NCBI GenBank assembly: GCA_020746875.1
Contig: JAGTJL010000002.1
Span: forward strand, 930,001-994,000
DNA length: 64,000 nucleotides
Direction of reading: 5' to 3'
Source: Rhexocercosporidium sp. MPI-PUGE-AT-0058
Taxonomy: Eukaryota > Ascomycota > Leotiomycetes > Helotiales
Shown: piece after piece, positions 45,474 to 54,193 of the stretch
Layout: the number at the start of each line of letters is the position of its first letter
Numbering within the stretch: the stretch's first letter is position 1
The notes under the pieces: model-generated
What the model was told of the DNA's origin: nothing
Databases searched by the model: none
The model's input: only the letters and a program-made list of their open reading frames with translations
Position numbers and translations under genes: made by a program

Positions 45474-46733
45474 ATGGCGCAAGGAGAGGTCGTTGCGTAC
45501 AACATTGCCGCTTTCCTCGCCACTCTCTTTCTCCTCGAATTCGGAGCTGATAAGTTCATCGATCACACCGCCATCGTCGCGCGCCGCACAGGGCTTTCAG
45601 AGACCATCATCGGGCTGCTTACCGCTGGCGGAGAATGGGAAGAGGTAAGCACAAGTCCCTTTATATTTATACCATGAAAGAGCTTTGCTGATAGGGCGTA
45701 CTAGCTTGCAGTTGTGGTCGCGTCTCTTGCGCGAGGCCGCTCTTCTCTGGCGCTTGGAAACATTATTGGTGCAGCCGTCTCCAATATCCTAGGCGCATTC
45801 TCCCTCGGTCTCTTGTTCCATGAGAAGGGGAAGCCGATTAAGTTCGACAGAAGCTCGCGGATATACTCAATCGTTCTTCTCGTTCTGACGACTTTCATCA
45901 CGCCCATTACCTACTTTTCAAGGAAAACAATTTGGCTGGTTTGCGGGGTTCTTCTGATTACTGTTTTTGGGGCCTATATTTTGTCGGTCGGTATCGCTAT
46001 TAGCAGAGGGGTGCTCACTGCCCCCGAAGCTTCCGACTCTGATAGCAGTGACGATGACAGTAGTGATGGATCGAGCACGGTTGGTGGGGCTGAAAGGAGG
46101 TCTACCAGCCCTGATCAAGTTGGAATTCTGCCGAGTAACCCAGCTCTTCCCGACGAAGAGAAGCCTCCGGCGAGCGACGTAGTGGCACCACCACCTGCAC
46201 CACCACCGGCTCCAGTAACTCCAGCTGCGGCACCTCCATCGCGTGCTCCACGCCGCAAACGACATCATCTTCGATACCACGTTTTCTATCTCTTCCTCGG
46301 CTTCCTTGCCATCTGCCTTGCTGGCTACGTCCTATCCCAAGCCGCTACCAATATCATAGACCAATTCGGCATCTCGGACGTCCTCTTTGGCGTCATTATC
46401 CTCGCAATCGCTACTACTCTTCCGGAGAAATTCGTCGCCGTCATGAGCGGCTACCGAGGCCATACAGGGATTCTTGTCGCTAACACAGTGGGCAGCAACA
46501 TCTTTCTCCTCGCGTTGTGTGCGGGGATCATTATGGTTGATACCAAAGGCACGCTTGACGGGGGCAACGTGACGATCCCAGAGTTGGCGGTTTTGTGGGC
46601 TTCGACCCTTGGTTTTGTTTTCACAGTCTGGTTCGGAGGGAAACTTTGTCGGTGGATTGGAGCGGTGATGCTAGCCTGTTATATTGCTTTCATCGTATGT
46701 GAATTTACAGTCATCCACAGGATAGCAGACTAG
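45474..46733 (+). CDS. Sodium/calcium-exchanger family protein
   Basis: Exons 45474-45644 and 45705-46733 give 399 residues. Two inverted-repeat alpha motifs are seen: GLLTAGGEWEELAVVVASLA with GNIIGAAVSNILGAF in the first half, and ILAIATTLPEKFVAVMSGYR with ANTVGSNIFLLALC in the second. The acidic residue in each (GGEWEE, LPEK) corresponds to the cation ligand in CaCA exchangers. A hydrophilic loop with Asp/Ser and Pro/Ala runs (residues about 165-245) separates the halves. Eight to ten membrane segments are apparent. It is likely an organelle- or plasma-membrane cation antiporter exchanging Ca2+ or another cation; the ion cannot be told from sequence. No damage seen. Confidence 0.88.
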
Positions 46734-48068
46734 AGAGGAACGAAAAGTTGGTCGCTGGAGGGCCTGCCCACTTTGGAATTTCTTAGCTGAGTAGAGCAGC
46801 TGAATTTAAAATATGTTCTCGGAGACTGTCCAGACCGCGGGGCCCGGCCAGATTTGGTCCACCCTCCTCACCTGTGATGCGAAAGAACACTAGCCGGGAC
46901 CATCATCCGACTCCTGAGGTATTTCCTTAAGCTCCTGATGGACCTGCCGAGGTGGCAAAAATCTGTGTTTGTTTGGACAGCGTCTTAAAGCAGATATACT
47001 TGAATCAGTTACATATATCCCTCAGTGTCACGTTCCAAGTAAAGCAATGTATCAATAAGTCGATGTCGTCTACTACTATTATCCCCCTCAATATTCTGGA
47101 CATATTTCCAGTAATTTGCTGACCCGCCTTCCCAGGCCATCGCCCTAATATGGCGAGCTGTGCATCGTGGAATTGGATAAAGCTGTGGCCTGCTGGCTGA
47201 TATGGCGGTCCATTGTCCTGTGCCCTTGCTTGGAATCCTATCGTCTCCAAAGTTGCCTGATGTGCAACGGGGCGTCTGAGCGGAACGCCTGGTTGAGACG
47301 GAGCTCCACGGCTGAGGTTGAGGCGGGGAGTATTGTGCGAGTTGGTGATGATAGCTGTCTGATCAGCCTACTTCGGGGCCAGCAGTGTGCTGCTTGTTGT
47401 GAGTTACCAATGCAGCAGTGGCTACTAGAGCAGATGTAGGTCTTGTAAGCGTCGTTGATATTCCTGATCTTGTTGAATTAGATGTTGGCTTAGAAGACCG
47501 ACTGCTGTCGTTATCGTTATCGTCGTTATCGTTATCGCTCTTTTCGTTGTTGCCGTCATCCCGTTTATCTCCCTCGGGAAGCAGCATCTCTACTTGCAAT
47601 GATTCTATTAAGGACATTCCAATGATGTTTTCTTAAGGCGAGGATTGGGAGCCGGCTTGAGATTGATGTGCGATATGATGATAAGATGATGATGGTAGGT
47701 AGAGATATCATGAGACAGACTTAACTCGAAGAAGACACGGGCATTTCTGACAGGCGGCATTCGCCAAGACCTGAAACCTGCCATCCAAATATGTCTAAGT
47801 ATATCGTGTAGCAACCTAAAGCTCGTAGGAAGTAAGTAGAGCCGAGACTAGTCACGTCGCAAGATATGTACAGCAATCACTGTACTTGAGATGTCGCATA
47901 TTATAGCCCTTGAGCTTTGACACCTCGCCTTTCTTTAGCCATCCGCCCACCGATGTCAAACACTTCAACACTTGGCAGGTGACTTTGAAACTTCAATTTT
48001 TCGTCTTTGCGCTACTCTCGATAATCGCTGTATCTTGTTTCTGTTCATGAGTCTCGTATCCTCCGACC
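46734..48068. other. Intergenic with OPT scrap and microsatellite
   Basis: Contains the OPT-like fragment at 47085-47150 and a GATAAC-type microsatellite at about 47505-47545. A minus frame (47363-47617) encodes low-complexity Asp/Asn through the microsatellite and is probably not a gene. Nothing else recognised. Confidence 0.4.
47085..47150 (+). repeat. Fragment matching an OPT-gene intron and exon start
   Basis: tatttccagtaatttgctga, then a short divergent stretch ending in cag, then gccatcgc, matches the 3' half of the 72-nt OPT intron and the first bases of the next exon (reverse complement of about 42246-42285). It indicates a second, otherwise lost OPT copy 4.8 kb away on the opposite strand. 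Confidence 0.55.
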
Positions 48069-48076
48069 TATATATT
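48069..48076 (+). promoter_or_regulatory. TATA-like element
   Basis: tatatatt about 115 bases before the ATG of the Cys-rich GPI-type gene. Confidence 0.35.
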
Positions 48077-48188
48077 GCACCTGATCCCCATTAATAGAGG
48101 CCATTAGTCTTCATACTCTCCACTCCAATATTCTCATACATCACAAGTCTTGCAATTTTCTTCGACACTTTCGTGCTACATTATCAGA

Positions 48189-48771
48189 ATGCGTTTCTCT
48201 ATTGCTAGTCTCGTGGTCTTCTCCACTATCATGATCGGGCCGGTCCTCGCTGAGGAGCTCGACAGTAAAGACGTCCCTACCGCATGTACTACTATTTGCA
48301 AACCCATCGTCGACCTCACTTCGACCTGCGACGTCGACAACGACACCGACAAAACGGAATCCGACGATGCAATTGAAGCAACATGTATCTGTAGCAATAC
48401 ATCCTTTAACGTCGCCTCGATTGCGGCGCTGTGTGCGAGTTGTATCAGCCAGAATGGCGCGACCACTGATGGTACGTGCCTCCTGCTCTTCTTCCCGAGA
48501 ACCTTACTAATTAAACTACCTAGATATGCAGCAAATTTTGTCTGCGTGCTCTTTCACATCTACGTCGTATGCGCCCTCAGCAACCGCGCTTGTCGCTGCT
48601 GTCACTGTATCTGCGACTAAACCGACTGCTACGGGGTCGACCACAGGCACTGGATCGGCGAGTACGTCGACATCGACAGCCTCGGGTGCGGCAATAGGCC
48701 GGCATGTTGGCAACTTGGGATACATTGCAACAGCATGCCTTGTAGTTGGGTTCGGCTGCGGAATCATGTAA
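48189..48771 (+). CDS. Small Cys-rich GPI-anchored protein
   Basis: Exons 48189-48471 and 48524-48771 give 176 residues. Signal peptide (MRFSIASLVVFSTIMIGPVLA), then a domain with eight cysteines (ACTTICKPIVDLTSTCDVD, ATCICSNTSF, LCASCISQ, ACSF). A Ser/Thr-rich stalk and a C-terminal hydrophobic tail (LGYIATACLVVGFGCGIM) preceded by small residues fit a GPI-attachment signal. The eight-Cys spacing recalls CFEM-like wall proteins but lacks the exact CFEM signature. Likely a cell-surface protein; function unknown. Intact. Confidence 0.8.
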
Positions 48772-49548
48772 AATGTTGGATATACGAATACAGGACCGCG
48801 TGTAGGCCACGTTTCAAGGTGCAATCGCCTTGGGACCTGTAGTTATAGGGTGCTGGCATCAGATCAATACAGTAACCCTGACTTTCTAATTGCAAGAACA
48901 TTCTAGCGTGGCTGCGTAAGGGAACAGTGACTCACTAAACATAGAGGGGCATTTGCAACAGCTTCTTGTGCCTTCTGCGAACGTTTAGTAAGAATACCAA
49001 AGCTAGAGTCTCAAAGGTGGTCTCAGGCATTCATCTGGTTGGTCACCCAAGGTTGATTTGCTGACCTTGAGTATTTTCAATTCGGTTGCAGACATATCCA
49101 GCCAATCACGAGGCTTGGGTGACATTCTTTTGGGATTGCCTTCCCAGCACTTTCGTACCACGTCACAGTTCCTCTTCGTCTTCTTGCTCAATCACTTACT
49201 GTATTGTGAATTCCACAACTCAAAGTCTCAGAACGGATCCTCTGGACGATCACAACAGATTTACAAGGGTGTCGGTTGATATTCGACGCCATTGTTTTTG
49301 ATCCTGCCAAGCTTAGATCATCTGCAATCTTGGTGACGTACCGCTATGGAGAATTCCACTCTGCGTTAGGTTCAACCATCAAAAAGTTTGTGACATACAG
49401 CTGCACCTATCGCAAGGTACGAAAGAAATGCTCACGAAGAGCAGTTGCACTTAGTTCTCTCAGGCCTTAAAGTTACGCCAGGATTTGCCTCCGACATATC
49501 ATAAAGCCCTCCGGCATACCCGCTTTCAGTTTGTTTGAGCCCTCAAGT
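48772..49548. other. Intergenic, nothing recognised
   Basis: Overlapping short frames on both strands (49003-49301) with no family. Presumably includes the bZIP promoter. Confidence 0.45.
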
Positions 49549-50434
49549 ATGCCACGCAAGGTACATCAAGGAGAGTCCCACAATGATCTATGGAAATATG
49601 ACTAATGTATATGCTAGACCAACGACCCTTCAGCTGCTCGCATCCGTGACAACCAGAGACGATCAAGGAGTCGGCGGGCCGGCCTTATTCAAGAGCTTCA
49701 ACACCGTGTGCGGGAATACGAGTTGAAGGGCATTGCTGCAACCATGGAAATGCAGCACGCTGCGCGCAAAGTCCTACACGAGAACACTATGCTACGGAAC
49801 CTGCTTGCGCAGCACAATATACCACAGGATGTCATCGATTCCCATTTGCAATCCTTTGGGGGAAAGTAGGGCTCAAGATGTTGTCGGAACCGCCACTGCC
49901 AGCGAGGTGGCATCGCCCGAGGATGAACATTTGGTTGGATCAACATTCTCTCCACTTGCACCAACGGCAGCTTTCATAAACGCCCACCATATCGATCCAT
50001 CTCATGTTGAGAAGCAACGCACTGCACCACACTACGCCAGCGGCAGTTATTGCCAGAACAGTGCTGGACAGCACGGATCTCCAACTGAACATGATGCCGA
50101 CTTCCTTCTTTCACTTATACGCTCATCATCACCGATGGCAGAGCCCAATCGCCACGCTCAAGAGAGCGATGAATCCAATGATGAAGCTTGTACGTCGGAT
50201 ACCCCAGACCACGCCATATGTCCGAATGACGACGACTGCTTCTGTGCTCCCACGATTTCTCACGAACAAGGTCACGCGAGCCCTGCGACAGAAATGTCTT
50301 GTGAGACTGCAGCATCTATCCTCACCGATCTACGGGGACCTACAGACATATACTCTATCCGGATCTCGCTTGGATGTAGTGACACCGCAGAGTGTATGGT
50401 TAAGACGTCTACGGTTTTGCAGATGATGGAGTGA
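49549..50434 (+). pseudogene. bZIP transcription factor, frameshift in a G run
   Basis: A 4-codon exon 1 (MPRK, 49549-49560) joins over a 57-nt intron to 49618. Exon 2 begins TNDPSAARIRDNQRRSRSRR, a basic region of the fungal N.x.R.SR.RR type, followed by a coiled coil (LIQELQHRVREYELKG, ARKVLHENTMLRNLL) and HLQSFGGK, then a stop at 49867-49869. The frame one base over continues without a break to 50434 and ends with SCETAASILTDLRG, SLGCSDTAECMVKTST and VLQMME, the usual C-terminal Cys motif of this bZIP family. The switch falls at five consecutive G (49858-49862), so one extra G explains it. The gene is either a very recent pseudogene or intact with a sequence error. Confidence 0.8.
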
Positions 50435-51039
50435 TATGCATGAGGAGAAATCAAGAATGGCGTGATGCTGTGATGCCATTCGATCGTGAAGTAGGCAATT
50501 TAATATACGAGCATAACAAACGAGCTTCATATACTCGACCCCGGGCTAGTCATATGTTAGTGAAGCAATAGTTGTAGCACTTGTTTTTGATGGTTGCGCT
50601 CTCGGTAATCCCACCCCACACCCTTCACCTAACGGTGAGCGCAGTTTACAAGATGGGCTGCAAAGGTCAATAGCCCGAGCCATGACTCTTATCACGGGAA
50701 GTCTCCGGCTTCCTTCATCCTCAGGTCCTGGCAATGTCAAATTTAGGCATATTCTCTTTTGATGTGCGATATTAAGGAAACCCAGAAGCTAAATATCCCT
50801 GTTACTAGACTCAATTTTAGGCGTATGCCCTCGTATAAATGACGCCGAGGAAATCCACAGAAATAATTCAAGCATACGCAAATTAGGCATATGCCCTCAT
50901 AATAAATGACGCCAAGAAAATCCTCGTGTAAGTTACAGACTTTATTTTAGGCATCCGTAAATGTAGACAATGCCAAGCGCAAATTCGGACATATGCCCTC
51001 CTGATAACGCTGAGGAAATTCCTTAAGTTAGGTCGACCA
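50435..51039. repeat. Intergenic with three degenerate direct repeats
   Basis: Between about 50816 and 51025 the motif (t)taggcatatgccctc...ataaatgacgcc(g/a)a(g/a)gaaatcc recurs three times at roughly 65-100 bp spacing. It sits directly before LINE sequence and may belong to that element. No gene seen. Confidence 0.5.
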
Positions 51040-51455
51040 AAGGCCAATACCTACGGAGAATCGATGCGTCAATCCCAGTACCACATGTACGGAAGCTATA
51101 TGATCACCTCCCACGACAACGAGCAGGCCTCCTCGCTCAACTTAGAATCGGTCACAACTGGCTAAAAAGTTTCAGCAAACGCGTGAAGCACTCGGACAGT
51201 GACAGATGTGAGTGCGGAGCAGTAGAAACACTAGTCCATGTTTTCATCGACTGCCCAAATCTACGAGAACCAAGACGCCAATTACGCGAAGCGATCGGAG
51301 ACCGCTTCAACAACCTCACAACAATGCTAGGTGGTAGAACACAAAAGGGAAGCAAGATCACAGCCAAAGAACTCAACTCCGTTTTAGACTTTGCAGAGCA
51401 ATCTGGGAGATTCAGGAATAGGGACAGAGAACCAGACAACACCAACTCCGGGTAA
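51040..51455 (+). mobile_element. Non-LTR retrotransposon 3' end (ORF2 C-terminus)
   Basis: Reads LYDHLPRQRAGLLAQLRIGH, WLKSFSKRVKHSDSD, CECGAVETLVHVFIDCP and LREAIGDRFNNL, ending LDFAEQSGRFRNRD. This is the post-RNase H zinc-knuckle segment (CxCG...HxxxxCP) that ends ORF2 in Tad-type LINEs. The first part is in the same frame but lies upstream of a stop at 51163-51165 (WL then TAA). Only the 3' terminus is present, as expected for 5'-truncated insertion. Confidence 0.75.
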
Positions 51456-51550
51456 GAGAGGACCCACTTTCATGTAATCTTAGAACAACGAACTGTACAT
51501 TAGATCTAGAAGTGACTAGTATGTAGCCTGCATATCCCAAAAAGGGAGGG

Positions 51551-51655
51551 GTCAGGGTAAATGATATCCACATCCACATCCACATCCACCACTTGGATCC
51601 TGAGAAAGGATGGGTCAGGGTTAATGATATCTACACCACACCACACCACCACTTG
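51551..51655. repeat. Direct repeat with CACATC microsatellite
   Basis: Two tandem copies of about 75 bp (gggtcagggt(t/a)aatgatatc ... caccacttggat) each contain a short cacatc/cacacc run. Non-coding. Confidence 0.6.
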
Positions 51656-51979
51656 GATTCAAGGGGGCAGATTCAGGCCCTCCATTGCCCAATTAAGCCC
51701 TTCCGCTAAGATTTAAGGACTGACGGTTCAAATGCGGCTCCCCACTACTTTGGTTTGGAGGTGATCGATTTAGGCCCCTCATTGTGCAAGCAAACCATGG
51801 GTTCAAAATCGGCTCCTATGCCCCTGTGGGCCACCAATACGAAAGTCCTCATAAACAATCATCAAAACAGGGGCTCTTTGATAAATCACGGCTCAGAATA
51901 ACAGACGACTCTTCAATTCCTCAGGCTTAATGCTCGAAGTGCATCAACACTAACCTGAGCAGATCACTTTTTGGTATCA
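51656..51979. other. Intergenic upstream of second MADS-like copy
   Basis: Contains gcggctcc-type motifs also seen at 37540-37640; no gene. Confidence 0.4.
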
Positions 51980-52383
51980 ATGGATAGTGTAAACGTCAAA
52001 CGAAATGACGAGAGGAAAAGAAGAAAGAGACAGAATGAGGGGATAAACAGGAGGAAGGAAACCTTGATTAAGAAAGCCTATGAATTAGGGGAATGCGATG
52101 GTATCGACGTAGCTCTGATCATTTGCAAGCATGGCCGATACACTACATATAGCTCCAAGGGTTACGCATCACGCCCACCGTCTATGGGTAAGTAAAGCGA
52201 TTGCTTACTTGAAATACACGACCAGTGCTGATAGTCATTTAGCAAACTGCCTATCCTCTCCCAAAGAATTTGCTGCCGGAAGACGTCGAGAAGCGCCTTT
52301 CTAAACAAACAAGAGAAATAGATTGCCGAGAAAGAATAATGGGGAAGATGACTGGACTATTTGCAAATGATAACCAGAAATAG
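51980..52383 (+). pseudogene. Short MADS-box-like protein, copy 2
   Basis: Exon 1 from the ATG at 51980 encodes RKRRKRQNEGINRRKETLIK, KAYELGECDGIDVALIICKH and GRYTTYSSKGYASRPP, a well-kept MADS core plus the GRY.TY strand. A donor at about 52191 and acceptor at 52243 lead to TAYPLPKNLLPEDVEKRLSK and a stop at 52381-52383. Exon 1 ends in phase 1 while exon 2 needs phase 0, so the spliced frame does not join. The other copy (37756) keeps the junction but is broken in exon 1. Either both are relics or an alternative splice site is used here. Likely a small DNA-binding protein originally. Confidence 0.6.
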
Positions 52384-52885
52384 TCCGAAAAGGAAACTAT
52401 AACTATAAGTTAGATGTGGACGAAGTCTCGGCGTCCTCTTCTCGGATTTGAACTACCTGCTGCAGCAAAGGTAATCCGCTGTCGACCTATAGACAGCAGC
52501 ACCTGTAAGTTAGATCATGTATAATATAGAACCCATACTTCTTCGTCCATATGCACTTCCCGCTGTTGTATTCGTCAATTTCGGCGAGGATTGATCGTAG
52601 ATATATTCGCTTCGAGAATCAAGTCAGGTCGGTTTTGGCGTTTCGCCCTATAGGCATTTGGTCTAGTATTCTGCTATTAGCTGGGTCCGTCGTACGAAAA
52701 GTGATATGTATCGACACCGGGATATTCTGACAAGTATCGTCGCTTTCGCTGGACCTGGTTGTGGAGTCGCTGTTCTGCTTCTCGATGTCTTCAATTGCTT
52801 GAGCGGCTTTGACGAATCTTCATCGTCCTCCCAGGGAATCGCCTTGGCTCTTATCATCCCGGTATCAACGTAGCCAGTCTCTCTT
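52384..52885. other. Intergenic, nothing firm
   Basis: A minus frame (52663-52914) overlaps the kinase end and could be 3' sequence. A GTTCAAATC B-box-like motif around 52450 (minus) was considered as a tRNA and rejected. Confidence 0.4.
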
Positions 52886-53823
52886 CTAGGCGGAGAGAAA
52901 GATATAGAGCGCAAAGATTGAGAGGAGAGACGTCGTCAATAGCAACTTCGTCGAGAGGCACCAATTTCGTAGCTCCGGGCGAAGAGCTGAGCATGCAAAA
53001 TCTGGCAAGACCTTACGTAGGTCACAGACTACCTGCTCTGCAACAGCATAGCGTTCCGACCAGCAGCGTCTAATAATCTCGCCCAACCCCGGTGGTGAGA
53101 GCTGTTGTAGATCTGGGTATGTGTGGCTGCGAAACAACGCAGCGATGTCATTGTCCGATTTCCCCTTGTAAAGCGTTTGCCCGGTGCTGATTTCGTACAA
53201 AGCCGTACCTAACGCAAATATATCATCCTTAACGTCAGGTTTCTCGCCCAGCCTCGGTCGTGGTCTGGCATATCGCGGTTTAGGAAACTCGAGAATCTCG
53301 CTGCCATCGATGCTGGGTCCGCCAAAGTCGCACAGCGCAAGAGTGCCATTGTCTTGGACGAGAAAATTATGGCAGCCCACATCGCAGTGAATAACGGTTT
53401 TCGAATGAATGTATGCTACTGCTTCTGCTACTTGTAAGAGCCATCTCAATAATCAGGTGAGCATATAATATTGTATATCAATACAAAAGTTACTTACTCA
53501 AGTCTCCTTTGTATCCAACAAGGGGTATTGAGGCTCTTCTCCAATGTTCCTGCCTCCAGGAACTGCAGCAGCAGCATAGGCGTCGTTCGTCCTCCGGAGA
53601 GAAAGACTGCTTGCCGATGGTATTTCAGAATAAGATGATGCTCGCCGAGTCGTTCGTATATCCTTTGTTCGATGCGTATGTGGTGTGATGCCTCGTCGAA
53701 CGGAACCTTGACAGCAAGGCTGGTTCCAGCAATTCTGCTGACGCATGCGAAGGTCCCATACCCGATAGCAGGGTCAATCTGATCAGGCCTGATTTGATTA
53801 AGGTCGAGTGCAACGCAATTCAT
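52886..53823 (-). CDS. Protein-kinase-like protein with C-terminal membrane segment
   Basis: Exons 53498-53823 and 52886-53444 (complement) give 294 residues from MNCVALDLNQIRPDQID. Glycine loop IGYGTFACVSRI, Lys in LAVKVPFDE, hinge LLQFLEAGTLEKSL, catalytic loop YIHSKTVIHCDVGCHNFLV (HCD in place of HRD) and metal-binding CDFGG are all present. The activation segment is short and proline rich (EFPKPRYARPRPR). A D-DIFALGTALYEI motif follows. The last 20 residues (LLLTTSLLSIFALYIFL) are hydrophobic, suggesting a tail anchor. The fold is compact and resembles fungal kinase-like proteins often found near HET genes. Catalytic residues are kept apart from HRD to HCD, so activity is possible. It is divergent from the HET gene, with starts 370 bp apart. 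Confidence 0.82.
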
Positions 53824-54055
53824 GATCACACGGAGTAATGGAATCGTTAGGAATGAGTAAAGACGGTAGAAGTTCGTGGCTGAAGCATAAACAACACCAG
53901 AATGTTCAATTCGGCTGACTAAGACTCGCACATTGACCCCGCAGAGCCTCAACAGGCTCGGCTCTCAGTGGGACAGCTCCCTTTCTCTCTTCCCTTAGCG
54001 TTCGCCTTTATCGAGCCTTTCCCTACAAGTCGGACACATTTCATCTTGAACGGAC

Positions 54056-54150
54056 TTCGAACTCGACCCCATACCATATGGTGGATTCCATTGAACCGCT
54101 TCTTCGCAAAAGCCTTCCTCGTCCTTTGCTCATGAAAGGAAATACCACAT
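54056..54150 (-). pseudogene. Gene fragment shared with 16290-16383
   Basis: Reverse strand reads AKDEEGFCEEAVQWNPPYGM then GSSSKSVQDEMCPTCRERL and a stop. The left copy matches until repeat B interrupts it. This copy shows what the uninterrupted sequence looked like. Family not recognised. Confidence 0.5.
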
Positions 54151-54193
54151 CCAACCTTGTAGATAGTAGGCTGCAAATCGTGCTTAGTCAAAA

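Noticed and set aside
47363..47617. Minus-strand Asp/Asn-rich protein
   Set aside because: The frame is produced by a GATAAC-type microsatellite; no conserved part and no convincing start.
52430..52510. tRNA-like sequence on the minus strand with a GTTCAAATC B-box
   Set aside because: The T-stem arms around it do not pair and no acceptor stem or proper A-box is found.
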